Origin: Candidatus Lambdaproteobacteria bacterium
GTDB taxonomy: Bacteria; SAR324; NAC60-12
Direction of reading: 5' to 3'
DNA: 16,017 nucleotides
NCBI GenBank assembly: GCA_012964265.1
Contig: DTUH01000019.1
Coordinates: 1-16,017, forward strand
A model generated the notes under the pieces. It searched no databases. It was not told where the DNA came from and was given only the letters and a program-made list of their open reading frames with translations. Within the stretch, counting starts at the first letter, position 1. Every line of letters starts with the position of its first letter. This document shows positions 6,287-14,418 of the stretch, in pieces. Position numbers and translations under genes: made by a program.

Positions 6287-8040
6287 TGAATTTATTTGAA
6301 CAAACAATCTGTGAAATGGCCGCCAAGGTTCTAAACTCAGCAGATGAGTCAGGAGTCTGGGAACCATTCGAGCTCAACGAACTGATTGAGCAACCACCGA
6401 ATCCTGAAATGGGCGATTATGCCCTTCCTTGCTTCAGCTTTGCCAAAAGCTTGAGGCGCTCCCCCATCAAAATTGCCGAGGAATTGGCAGACAAACTCCA
6501 AACGGATCTAAATCACGATTCCTCTGTTACTGCAATTCAAGCCGTAGGTCCTTATTTAAATTTCACTGTTTCCGCAGTTGTAATGGCTGAAACAGTGCTG
6601 CCAGATATTTTCCTCGGTACCTATTTCAAGGCACCTTCAAAAATTGCTCTTGAACGGGTGATGATAGAATACTCTCAACCTAATACACACAAAGGTTTTC
6701 ACGTCGGACATATGCGCAATGTTGCTCTTGGAGACAGCCTCTGCCGAATTTATAAATACAATGGTTATGAGGTTGTTGGAGTGAACTACATTGGTGACGT
6801 TGGTGCGCATATCGCAAAATGTTTATGGTTTTTCCGGAATCACAATACAGAAACACCACCTGAACATTTTCGCGGAGAATGGTTGGGCGAGCTTTACACT
6901 CAAGCAGTAAAAAAGCTGGACGACGCTCAGGGGCAGGAGAAAATCAAGTTTCAGCAGGAGGTTAGTCAAATTCTGCAGAAACTGGAAGCAAAAGATAAGG
7001 AATTTACACGAGAATGGAAAATGACTCGTGAGTGGTCATTGAAGGACTTTTATGAGATATATGAATGGCTTGACGTAAATTTCGACCACATTTTCTACGA
7101 ATCTGAGGTTGATGAAGAGGGCAGGAAAATTGTACTTGAGGGAGAACAAAATGGAACATTTGAGCGTTCAGAAGGTGCAATCGGAATTAATCTTGAGGAA
7201 GAAAATCTTGGTTTTTTTATGCTCTTGAAATCAGACGGAAATACTCTTTATGCCACCAAAGACCTTGCACTCGCACAGCGCAAATTTGATGAGTTTGGTG
7301 TGAAACGTTCAATTTATGTAGTAGGAGCAGAGCAGACGCTTCATTTTAAACAGGTTTTTGCGACTCTCAAACGAATGGGTTATGTCCAAGTCGGTCAATG
7401 TTTCCATTTACCTTACGCATTGGTCATGCTTCCAGAAGGGAAAATGAGTTCACGAGCGGGTAACGTAATTCTGTTTTCGCAGTTGCGCAAAGAAATTATT
7501 GAAAGCATACAATCCACTCATTTGGCGGAACATCGGGAGGATTGGAGTCAGCTAGAACTGAACGAAACAGCCCAAAAAATTGCGGTCGCTGCTATCAAAT
7601 ACGGAATGCTTAATCAGGATTCGAACAAACAGATTGTATTTTCCATGAAAGACTGGCTAATTTCTGAAGGTGATACCGGCACCTATCTGGTTTATGCCTA
7701 TGTTCGCATCAGAAGTATCGGCAGGCAAATTCCCCGTGAAGTCAGCTCGGATGTAGACTTTTCACTCCTAGTGCATCCCAATGAAAAAAAGCTGTTGCGT
7801 CAGATGCTGGATTTCAATCGCACAGTTTATAACTCCGGAGAACAATACCGTCCCTCATTGCTTGCCCGGATGCTCTATGAGTTTTCCAAGAATTTTAGCC
7901 GAGCCTATAACACATGTTCGGTAAAGCATGCAGAAACTGCTCAGTTGCAGGCTGCCAGGTTACTGTTATTTCATTGTGTTGCCGAAACTCTCCTGCAGGG
8001 CCTGCACCTTCTTGGAATCACTCCACCGGAACGGATGTGA
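6286..8040 (+). CDS. argS: Arginyl-tRNA synthetase
   Basis: Class I aminoacyl-tRNA synthetase charging tRNA-Arg with arginine in the cytosol. 584 residues, typical. The N-terminal additional domain (about 1-110) leads into YSQPNTHKGFHVGHMRN (129-145), in which HVGH (139-142) is the HIGH motif. The catalytic core continues with GVNYIGDVGAHIAK and LLKSDGNTLYATKDLALA, then EGKMSSRAGNVI with the KMSKS-type loop beginning at K386. The C-terminal DALR-like helical anticodon-binding domain ends with LLFHCVAETLLQGLHLLGI and PERM. The ATG at 6286 has no good Shine-Dalgarno and is part of a hairpin. It follows infA, and a small secreted-protein gene lies after it on the same strand. Confidence 0.97.
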   Translation: MNLFEQTICEMAAKVLNSADESGVWEPFELNELIEQPPNPEMGDYALPCFSFAKSLRRSPIKIAEELADKLQTDLNHDSSVTAIQAVGPYLNFTVSAVVMAETVLPDIFLGTYFKAPSKIALERVMIEYSQPNTHKGFHVGHMRNVALGDSLCRIYKYNGYEVVGVNYIGDVGAHIAKCLWFFRNHNTETPPEHFRGEWLGELYTQAVKKLDDAQGQEKIKFQQEVSQILQKLEAKDKEFTREWKMTREWSLKDFYEIYEWLDVNFDHIFYESEVDEEGRKIVLEGEQNGTFERSEGAIGINLEEENLGFFMLLKSDGNTLYATKDLALAQRKFDEFGVKRSIYVVGAEQTLHFKQVFATLKRMGYVQVGQCFHLPYALVMLPEGKMSSRAGNVILFSQLRKEIIESIQSTHLAEHREDWSQLELNETAQKIAVAAIKYGMLNQDSNKQIVFSMKDWLISEGDTGTYLVYAYVRIRSIGRQIPREVSSDVDFSLLVHPNEKKLLRQMLDFNRTVYNSGEQYRPSLLARMLYEFSKNFSRAYNTCSVKHAETAQLQAARLLLFHCVAETLLQGLHLLGITPPERM

Positions 8041-8147
8041 ACCAGGAAAAAGTCTATGCGTATTTTAGACTTTAATATTCAAAACTCACCCAAAGATATT
8101 TTACCGGCACCTTCGGCAACTTGTCATGTTATACAAAAACAACAGTT

Positions 8148-8555
8148 ATGCGTACGTTCTTCTTGATTTTGATGTTTTACTTGAGCGTCACACAGGAAAT
8201 TTTTGCAGATTTTTTTAAATGGGAAATTCAGTTTTCAGCAAAAGGTTTTGGTACTGAGATCGTGACATTCCCAGTTGCTGCTGCAGGAAAAATACAATTT
8301 GCTGATAATCGCATTGAGTGCAGAATGGAAAGTTTCTGGACACGAATTGAAGCGGATTTGCTCTTGGAAGGAAAAACTTTGGTCTGCCTTAACAGGGAAA
8401 AAGAAATATCTATCAGTGTGGTTTGTCGGGATAATCACCGTAACCGCAAATACAACAATCTTAAAGAACTTTTTCCGGTTGCAAAAGATGGTTTCCGGCT
8501 TAATCCTGAATCCGGAAAGGATTCAGCATATTTGGAACTTCGCTGTTTTTTTTGA
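8148..8555 (+). CDS. Small secreted protein, hypothetical
   Basis: 135 residues from the ATG at 8148; an in-frame TTG at 8121 would add nine residues but would bury the signal peptide. The N-terminus MRTFFLILMFYLSVTQEIFA is a good signal peptide, with cleavage likely after IFA. The mature part is about 115 residues with four cysteines (in IECRM, LVCLN, VVCRD and LRCFF), which could make two disulfides in the periplasm. I recognise no family. It ends 8 bp before the convergent end of the nucleosidase gene. No Shine-Dalgarno is visible. Confidence 0.6.
   Translation: MRTFFLILMFYLSVTQEIFADFFKWEIQFSAKGFGTEIVTFPVAAAGKIQFADNRIECRMESFWTRIEADLLLEGKTLVCLNREKEISISVVCRDNHRNRKYNNLKELFPVAKDGFRLNPESGKDSAYLELRCFF
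8506..8526. repeat. Perfect 8-bp inverted repeat at the 3' end of the secreted-protein gene
   Basis: CTGAATCC (8506-8513) and GGATTCAG (8519-8526) pair around a GGAAA loop. A second GATTCAG occurs at 8554-8560 and could pair with the same 5' arm. The hairpin sits between convergent genes but inside the last codons of one, with the nearest T-run 17 nt on, so it is not a classical terminator. Confidence 0.4.
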
Positions 8556-8563
8556 TTCAGTTG

Positions 8564-9259
8564 CTAAAGCAAAACATTCAAAATTGTCTGCACAGTTTGG
8601 AATGAACTCTCTGCAGCTGAATTCAAAAATGTAGAGGAAAGTTTTTGTCCTTTTGCTCCAGCTAAATCACAGAGACAACGTACCACGATTGCCGGAACTC
8701 CAAACTGCTCTGCAACCTGTGCAACAGCACCTCCCTCCATGTCGATTGCTTGTGCTCCAAATTTTTCAAACAAAACTTTTCTGGTTTCTCCGCACTGCAG
8801 GAAAACATCTCCGGTTAGGATTGTGCCCATCCGGATTTCCGGAAGCGCCGCTTTTATTTTCTGCTTTATTTCCGGATCAAGTGCAAATTCCACTTCATTT
8901 TTCAGAGGCCCCATTGGTATGCTTCCCGCACGGTAAACTTGGAGTTCGCCATCATTCAGCGCACCATAATCATACTGAATTAAATACTCACCAATAACAA
9001 CTTCTCCGATTCCCAATTCCGGATCAATTCCGCCCGCGACTCCGGAAAATATTAACAATTTGCATTCAAATTCATGAATTAAAAGACTGGAAACCAGTGC
9101 CGCATTGACTTTCCCAAGTCCGCATTCTACCACAATCAATTCACGTTCAGTCTCCTGGCTCTTGAAAAAAGTTCTGCCTCCAAGCTTTTGAGCTGAATTT
9201 GGACGCAATTCGTAATATTTTATTTCATCAGGAATGGCACAAATAATTCCAACTCGCAT
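8564..9259 (-). CDS. mtnN: 5'-methylthioadenosine/S-adenosylhomocysteine nucleosidase
   Basis: 231 residues, typical of MTAN/Pfs. It cleaves adenine from MTA, SAH and 5'-deoxyadenosine, recycling SAM by-products and, where LuxS is present, feeding AI-2 synthesis. Conserved elements are GIICAIPDEI with catalytic-type E12, LLIFSGVAGGID (69-79), ILTGDVFL, AIDMEGGAVAQVAEQFGVP (171-189) with the ribose-contacting M174-E175, and RCLCDLA with the catalytic Asp at 198. These correspond in number to E. coli E12, M173-E174 and D197. A related enzyme, futalosine hydrolase, is less likely. It is the last gene of the long minus-strand operon, 24 bp after the lipoprotein-like gene. Confidence 0.92.
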   Translation of the reverse strand: MRVGIICAIPDEIKYYELRPNSAQKLGGRTFFKSQETERELIVVECGLGKVNAALVSSLLIHEFECKLLIFSGVAGGIDPELGIGEVVIGEYLIQYDYGALNDGELQVYRAGSIPMGPLKNEVEFALDPEIKQKIKAALPEIRMGTILTGDVFLQCGETRKVLFEKFGAQAIDMEGGAVAQVAEQFGVPAIVVRCLCDLAGAKGQKLSSTFLNSAAESSFQTVQTILNVLL

Positions 9260-9283
9260 AGATGAAAATTAAAAAAAGATGAA

Positions 9284-9472
9284 TTAAAAAAATTTATTAC
9301 AAATTGCAGGGAAATCCCGTTTTTTACACCAATCGTATAACTTCCCGCTGCCGGTAGCGCAGGAAGTGGAGACTATGCAAAGTAAAAGGATTGTTATCCA
9401 TAAACTCAAACAACGTCGCAACTGCACTGCATGTGATCCCACAAAGTCGCTGCATTTAGTTTTGAGAGTCAT
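9284..9472 (-). CDS. Small lipoprotein-like secreted protein, hypothetical
   Basis: 62 residues, ATG at 9472 only 2 nt after the murG-like stop codon, with AAAGG six bases before the start. It therefore looks translationally coupled. A basic segment (QLRRC) precedes a hydrophobic run (LWITILLLCIVSTSC, about 24-38), resembling a lipoprotein signal. The residue three before Cys38 is Ser rather than Leu/Val/Ile, so the lipobox is imperfect. The mature part would be about 25 residues with Cys at its start and two more cysteines (DWCKKRD, AICNKFF). No family recognised. It fills the gap between murG and mtnN. Confidence 0.55.
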   Translation of the reverse strand: MTLKTKCSDFVGSHAVQLRRCLSLWITILLLCIVSTSCATGSGKLYDWCKKRDFPAICNKFF

Positions 9473-9474
9473 AT

Positions 9475-10572
9475 TCAGCCTTTATCAGTTATCTCAAAAA
9501 TCAACTGAGCAAAATCTTTTGTTCCTCCATCTGGAAGAAGTTTATGGAGCCTTTTACCCATTTCTCCAGGAACGCGAAGTTCCAAAAAATTATTCCACCA
9601 CTTGATGCCCATAGTAGCTAACACTTCTTGGGAAACAAATTCTGCGGCATTGTTTTCCTGGATAATCTTGGCATTGTCTTCCTGATGTGTTCCTGGAAGT
9701 GGAATGAGGACAGTGTCTTTTTGGAGTACAGCAAGTTCACCAATAATACCCATTCCTGCTCTTGTCAGGACTATTTCACTTTTTGCAAGCAAATCCCCCA
9801 TACCTTCGTGGACAACTTCCAGCGGATGATAATCCGGATGAGAAAAAATTGGAGATTCCGAATCCAATTTTTTCCCGAATCCTGAACCGGTCAGATGAAC
9901 TACCTGAAAATCCATCAGCAAATGTTTTAACAACGGCAAAACAGCACGATTCAAACCAACAGCCCCCTGACCGCCGCCCGTAATTAGAATCAGTGGACGT
10001 TCCTGATGCAAACCAAAACGCTCATTTGCATTTTCTGCATTTGCAGTAAAAATTTCATTACGCACCACCGGGCCAATTTTACGTTTCAAAGAAATTGAAG
10101 GGAACTGATTTGCGGTTCGTTTGAAGTAAGAAACAAGTGCCTGACTGACTGGAGCCATCAGCCGGTTGGCGAGTCCAGGGCGTAAATCCATTTGCAGGAT
10201 GACATGAGGGATCCTTAAGCACCATGCAGCATATGCTACAGGCACGCTCACAAAACTTCCTGCAGAGACAATGACTTGTGGACGAAAAATGAGTAAATGC
10301 AGCAGACCAACTAATCCTCCGCCAAGAATAAACAAAGGATCGAAAAGATTGCGCAAACTCCAATATCGCCTCAGTTTTCCGGAAGGAATAGGGACAAACG
10401 GAATCTCCGTCTGTTCCACCATTTTTCGTTCAGGACCTTTTTTGCTGCCTAAAAATAGAAACTCTGAACCAATTTTTTGTTTACCGATTTCTTCTGCCAA
10501 TGCAAGTAACGGTAGAGTAGGCCCTCCTGAACCACCGCCAGTGAATAAAACTCGAACTGGTTTTTCACGCAT
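9475..10572 (-). CDS. murG: MurG-like UDP-GlcNAc transferase (GT28)
   Basis: 365 residues, GT-B fold. MurG adds GlcNAc from UDP-GlcNAc to lipid I, making lipid II at the inner face of the inner membrane. Visible elements: VLFTGGGSGGPTLPLLALA (8-26), the N-terminal glycine loop; VSAGSFVSVPVAY, the second loop; QMDLRPGLANR; LITGGGQGAVGLN, the UDP-sugar loop; TRAGMGIIGEL; and PLPGTHQEDNAKII near the C-terminus. The His of the usual G-G-T-G-G-H is replaced by Pro, and ATG 10572 is not in a cell-wall (dcw) cluster. It may therefore be either the only MurG or a paralogue acting on another lipid-linked sugar. It lies 20 bp after the GDPD gene and 2 bp before the lipoprotein-like gene. Confidence 0.82.
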   Translation of the reverse strand: MREKPVRVLFTGGGSGGPTLPLLALAEEIGKQKIGSEFLFLGSKKGPERKMVEQTEIPFVPIPSGKLRRYWSLRNLFDPLFILGGGLVGLLHLLIFRPQVIVSAGSFVSVPVAYAAWCLRIPHVILQMDLRPGLANRLMAPVSQALVSYFKRTANQFPSISLKRKIGPVVRNEIFTANAENANERFGLHQERPLILITGGGQGAVGLNRAVLPLLKHLLMDFQVVHLTGSGFGKKLDSESPIFSHPDYHPLEVVHEGMGDLLAKSEIVLTRAGMGIIGELAVLQKDTVLIPLPGTHQEDNAKIIQENNAAEFVSQEVLATMGIKWWNNFLELRVPGEMGKRLHKLLPDGGTKDFAQLIFEITDKG

Positions 10573-10592
10573 AACTTTTGATTTAATTACAG

Positions 10593-11432
10593 TTATTTGA
10601 CGCTTTCGGTTTCTACAAGTACTTCAGCTTTCTTCAATTCCGTTTGTAGAATTTTACTCACACCGACTGCGTCATCGCAAAATATCCATTCTACTCCGCG
10701 GTTAATTTCCCGGAAAAGATTATTTTTTGACCTGGGGTAGCCGACTCCAATTTTTTGTCCACAGTCGAGATGCTGTTGCACAAGTTTATTGCTAAGAAGC
10801 AGATAATGCCCTCCAAGACCGGCATATTTTTCTTTCAATGAGATTTTGCTTAAGTAATTTGCATTAAAGACTGCTACCAATAACTTTGCTGAAGTGTCGA
10901 CAAAGTTGACTAAACTCAGCAGTTCCGGAACCAGAGAAAGTAAGTGAAAATCTTTCCGTGGCTGTAATGGTTCAAACAGTTCTTTGAGGATCTGGTTCTG
11001 GATTTCCGGATGAGGATAAAATTCTTCTTTAGCTTCCACCATCAAGTGCAACTTACCCCCGTAGTGCAAAAGTACTTCCTCCAGCGTTGGCACCTGCGGG
11101 CAGCGTTGTTTTAGTTCAGACAATGTAGTTTCAGAAATCCGGAGATTTGAACCGAACAATCTCTGCAAATCCGAATCATGAGAAACTACGGGATGTAAAT
11201 CTTTTGTCCAGCGAAAATCCAGTTCAATACCCCAAATACCATCTGTTTTGAGTGCATGATCAAACGCAGTCAAAGTGTTTTCAAACACCTCGATGTTGTC
11301 ATGTTGTCCACGGTGAGAAATAATTTTACATTTTCCTAATTTTTCCAAAGATGGTGCTTGCTGTGGGATCACTGCAAAAATCGAGTCACAAATCTGCATC
11401 AAACGTGATTCCAACCAAGACGGTAATTCCAT
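10593..11432 (-). CDS. Glycerophosphodiester phosphodiesterase family protein
   Basis: 279 residues, ATG at 11432. GDPD enzymes hydrolyse glycerophosphodiesters to glycerol-3-phosphate and an alcohol using a TIM barrel and a divalent metal. The catalytic set is complete: ISHRGQHD (38-45) with the first His, FENTLTAFDHAL (50-61), GIELDFRWTKDLHPVVSHD (67-86) with the metal acids E70 and D72 and the second His, and MVEAKEE with a later Glu. No signal peptide is evident, so it is probably cytosolic. Its middle (QNQILKELFE) is encoded by the 35-bp stretch also found, inverted, inside the relA/spoT gene. It lies 59 bp after that gene and 20 bp before the murG-like gene. Confidence 0.92.
   Translation of the reverse strand: MELPSWLESRLMQICDSIFAVIPQQAPSLEKLGKCKIISHRGQHDNIEVFENTLTAFDHALKTDGIWGIELDFRWTKDLHPVVSHDSDLQRLFGSNLRISETTLSELKQRCPQVPTLEEVLLHYGGKLHLMVEAKEEFYPHPEIQNQILKELFEPLQPRKDFHLLSLVPELLSLVNFVDTSAKLLVAVFNANYLSKISLKEKYAGLGGHYLLLSNKLVQQHLDCGQKIGVGYPRSKNNLFREINRGVEWIFCDDAVGVSKILQTELKKAEVLVETESVK
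10973..11007 (+). repeat. 35-bp inverted repeat, donor copy inside the GDPD gene
   Basis: The plus-strand sequence here is identical over 35 bases to the minus strand at 11893-11927. In the GDPD gene it encodes, on the minus strand, an in-frame helix (EIQNQILKELF) that continues smoothly on both sides, so this is the original copy. Confidence 0.95.
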
Positions 11433-11491
11433 AAAATATATGAGGGTTATGGTTTTACTTCATTTGTTTATCACCCAAATTATTCAAGACC

Positions 11492-13740
11492 TTAACTTTC
11501 TTGAGGTGGTTCTTCCCAAATTTGCTTCACAAATTTGAGTGGTCTTAACTTTTCAACAATTTTGTGGAAAACAGGCCAAGTGACAGATTCAAGTTTGATA
11601 CGAATATCGGCCTCTTTTTCATTCTTGGCCGCGGTAGCTGAATTGATAATTGCTACACCTGCGTCTTTTATTATTTTTGTTATTTGGAAAAGAATCCCTG
11701 TTCCATCAATAACAAGCAGATGAATGACGTGCGATCGGGATATTTTTTTTGAGATTTTCCAGGATACTGCAATAGGTATTATTTTCGGCGGGGAGGATTT
11801 ATTTTTGAGAATTTTTTTGGAGCAGTTTGCGAGGTGAATTTCAATTTCTTTGTCATCATGGATGAAACCTGAAATTTTATCTCCGGGAATTGGGAAATCC
11901 AGAACCAGATCCTCAAAGAACTGTTTGGGAAACAGCAACTTGCGAGTTTGATTAACGGGTTTTGGACATCATCAATTAAAAAAATGTTTTTGTCACCACC
12001 AAATATATTTCCCCAAAATACAGGACTAATCATCTCTTTTAAACGACCGGTACGTTCAAAATGAAGTAATTTATACTTTCTGAGAAACTGTTGAAGAGGA
12101 CGTTTTTGCAAACCGATTTCCTGAAAAAATTTGTTGGCCGATAAATTTTCTGCCTTCAATGCCTCCTTCACAACCTTTGATTTGATCCATTTTTCTACGT
12201 CTTGTTCGGTTCCTATTTCTCTTAGTTTGCGCTCAAGCAATGCCCTTCCAGAATTTCTGGCGTTTATTACTTTTTGATGTTCAACAGCTTTTTTAATTTG
12301 GGAGCGGCTTTTTGCTGTTTTGACTTGCTTAAGCCACTCCTCTCTCGGATGAATGCCAGGATCAGTAATTATTTGTAAAGCCTCACCTGCAAACAGCTGC
12401 CGTTCACGCGGGACTCTTTTTTTAGTTGTGCTTACTGATGAAGGATTCACCAGAGCACCAATACAATGATTGCCAAGTTCTGAGTGAATACCATAGGCAA
12501 AATCCAGTACAGTTGCACCTTTTGGAAAAACAAGCATATCTCCCTTCGGACTATACACTTGTATCTGATCCGACTGGACATAGCTCATAACATCCAGCAT
12601 GCGAACTTCTTCATCTCCTGCCATCTGATCTAGTTGGCTGAGATATATTTGATAATAGTCTGCAAGTTCAGTGGGACTTCCATGCCAATGTGCCATGATT
12701 CCATACTGATTTTTCTTCAGCATTTCTTCGGAAACTATCTCTATACATGTTTGTTCACCCTCTATTCTCAACTCTGTCTGTATACCCTCGTATCCATTCC
12801 AGAGGGGGTTGCTTATATAATCTCGAATTTTCAGTGGGATAACGTAATAGTTTGTATGTATTATACCCAGTGCCTGAAAGCAATCCAGGCTGTTCTTGAC
12901 TACAATTCTGAAGCCCTCCAAGATATGATCGATAGGCCCACTTTCCTGTATACGTGAAGCAGGATGAACAAAAAGTGGTTCAATTTTGTGAAAAGGTAAT
13001 TTTTGTTTTTCTATATTAAATCGTAAAGAGTCCTGCATTGCATTTATCGTTGAAATGCGGTCTTTTTTCAATTCATCAATTTCTTTTAGTGTTTTCTTAT
13101 ATCTTTTTGGATAAAGCAATTTGAAACAGAGTTCAGTATGTTCCTGGCAAATCCGGGTTAATCCAAGTCGTTCTGCAATTGGCACATAAATATTAAGTGT
13201 TTCAAGACTTATTCGACGCTGTTTGTCACGAGGCATGGCGTCCATGTCTCTCATGTTGTCGAGTCGGTCAAACAGCTTGATAAACAAAGCTCGCACATCC
13301 TGCACCATAGTTTTCAGCATACGCTGGTATGTAGCGTCTAAATTATCTGCTGTAACGCTTTTCTGACGAACAGGTTTTTTAATTTTGGTTAATCCTGTGA
13401 CTATTTCTGCATACCAGGAACCATAACGCTCGTGGATATCTTTATGAGTTATTTTAGTATCTTCAATGATATCATGGAGTAGTGCAGCGACTACTGTTGG
13501 AGCATCCAATCCAGCTCGACAGATAGAACTTGCTACACGAAGCGGATGAATAATAAAAGGTTGTCCGGATTTTCGTAACTGGTGCCCGTGGTGCTTCCGG
13601 ATGTCTGCAATAGCTTGATCAAGCAAGTCAGCATCTTTGTCAGTACCATTTGCCTGCACATAGCTCCGGATTTGATTGTCCAAGTCCGAAATCAGGGATT
13701 TGTCACTTGCTGAAATGTTTGTCTGTTTGGTGGTTGACAT
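11492..13740 (-). pseudogene. spoT: RelA/SpoT homologue (bifunctional-type (p)ppGpp hydrolase/synthetase) broken by a frameshift
   Basis: Start taken at ATG 13740; TTG 13761, directly after the upstream stop, would add seven residues. Residues from that ATG: hydrolase domain with RKSGQPFIIHPLR, H89-D90-x-x-E93-D94 (HDIIED) and KLFDRLDNMR, all metal-site residues present. A synthetase-like region (about 255-355) lacks the usual GRPKHxxSI and YQSLHT motifs. A TGS domain follows (QIQVYSPKGDMLVFPKGATVLDFAYGIH, about 393-420), then a zinc-finger domain begins (LASCCFP). There the frame is lost: the open frame runs on to 11779 as unrelated sequence. The true C-terminus (PIPGDKISGFIHDD, HLANC, then an ACT domain IHLLVIDGTGILFQI) continues in the -1 frame to 11492. 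Without the 35-bp insertion the product would be about 737 residues, normal for the family. Hydrolase function may survive; C-terminal regulation is probably lost. Confidence 0.85.
11893..11927 (-). repeat. 35-bp inverted copy of GDPD sequence inserted in relA/spoT
   Basis: Identical to the plus strand at 10973-11007. The insert is flanked by TTTCCCA at 11926-11932 and 11891-11897. Removing 35 bp makes the gene read CCFPIPGDKISGF, the family consensus, so this copy is the newcomer and causes the frameshift. The exact boundaries are ambiguous by a few bases because of microhomology. Confidence 0.95.
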
Positions 13741-13761
13741 TTTCAATGTTAGTGCAAACAA

Positions 13762-14418
13762 TTATTGTGGTTGAAAGCTTCTTCCGTGCTCATTTCCACT
13801 GCAATAACGCAATGTGGATTTCATTCGTACAGGTTTCCAACCTACCTCAAAATTTTCTTTCCACAACGATTTCCTTATTTCCCGGAAGAGATCGAAACTC
13901 TGCGGATCAACCCAGAAAAAAAAGTAGTTTTCTTCCGGAGGATATTTTTTCATCAATCTTTGCTTCAACCCTTCGTGCCGGGAAAACTGATGCCACCATT
14001 GACCTGCTCCAGGCAATGGTAAAAATTCGAGACAGTGTGCGTGTCCACTTCCTGTTGTGAGCTCAACTGAGTATTGCTCCAGACTAATATGTTTCGGTAA
14101 GGGTTCCTTACCGGAGAGATATTTTTTTAACCTTTGATAAAATAATGCACGATCCAGATATAATATACGGTCATCTCGCAACAAAAATAAAAGATTGCTT
14201 TTTTGTGACGAATGGGACCAAGGAATTTTAATTTTTTCTATATTTTCATTTGGTTGGTCTTTTGAAGTTACTTGTTCACTTTTATCTAAAAGTGAAAACA
14301 TTGCCATGAATACCGCCAAAATAACAAGAATTCCTACATTGTTGGAAACAATATCCACCAAAGAGTCGAGGTTTAATAAACCTGGTAAATCTCCAACATA
14401 TTCTCTTTTTCTGCGCAT
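13762..14418 (-). CDS. Single-span membrane protein resembling ExbD/TolR stator subunits
   Basis: 218 residues. ATG 14418 overlaps the stop of the TPR gene as TAATG, indicating coupled translation. A short basic cytoplasmic tail leads to one membrane span (about 23-44, with VGILVILAVFMAMF). Just before it is LVDIVSNNVG with Asp22, placed like the ion-binding Asp of ExbD, TolR and MotB (typically P-L-I-D-V). After the span a polar linker leads to a periplasmic region of about 150 residues, rich in Trp and Phe (GQWWHQF, YFFFWVDPQSFDLFREI), with no OmpA-type peptidoglycan motif that I can see. If it is a stator subunit, an ExbB/TolQ/MotA-like partner should exist, perhaps beyond the right edge. 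The family is inferred from layout and one motif only. Confidence 0.5.
   Translation of the reverse strand: MRRKREYVGDLPGLLNLDSLVDIVSNNVGILVILAVFMAMFSLLDKSEQVTSKDQPNENIEKIKIPWSHSSQKSNLLFLLRDDRILYLDRALFYQRLKKYLSGKEPLPKHISLEQYSVELTTGSGHAHCLEFLPLPGAGQWWHQFSRHEGLKQRLMKKYPPEENYFFFWVDPQSFDLFREIRKSLWKENFEVGWKPVRMKSTLRYCSGNEHGRSFQPQ

Noticed and set aside
8056..8166. 36-residue plus-strand ORF after argS with an AGGA-like site upstream
   Set aside because: It overlaps the signal-peptide region of the 8148 gene in another frame, has no family features, and the 8148 frame is better supported by its leader.
10973..11927. The 35-bp inverted repeats as an invertible phase-variation switch
   Set aside because: Inversion between them would break both the GDPD and relA/spoT genes. 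There is no recombinase nearby, and removal of one copy restores a consensus protein, so a templated insertion explains it better.
12634..12957. 107-codon plus-strand ORF
   Set aside because: Antisense to relA/spoT with no signal or motif; a shadow ORF.
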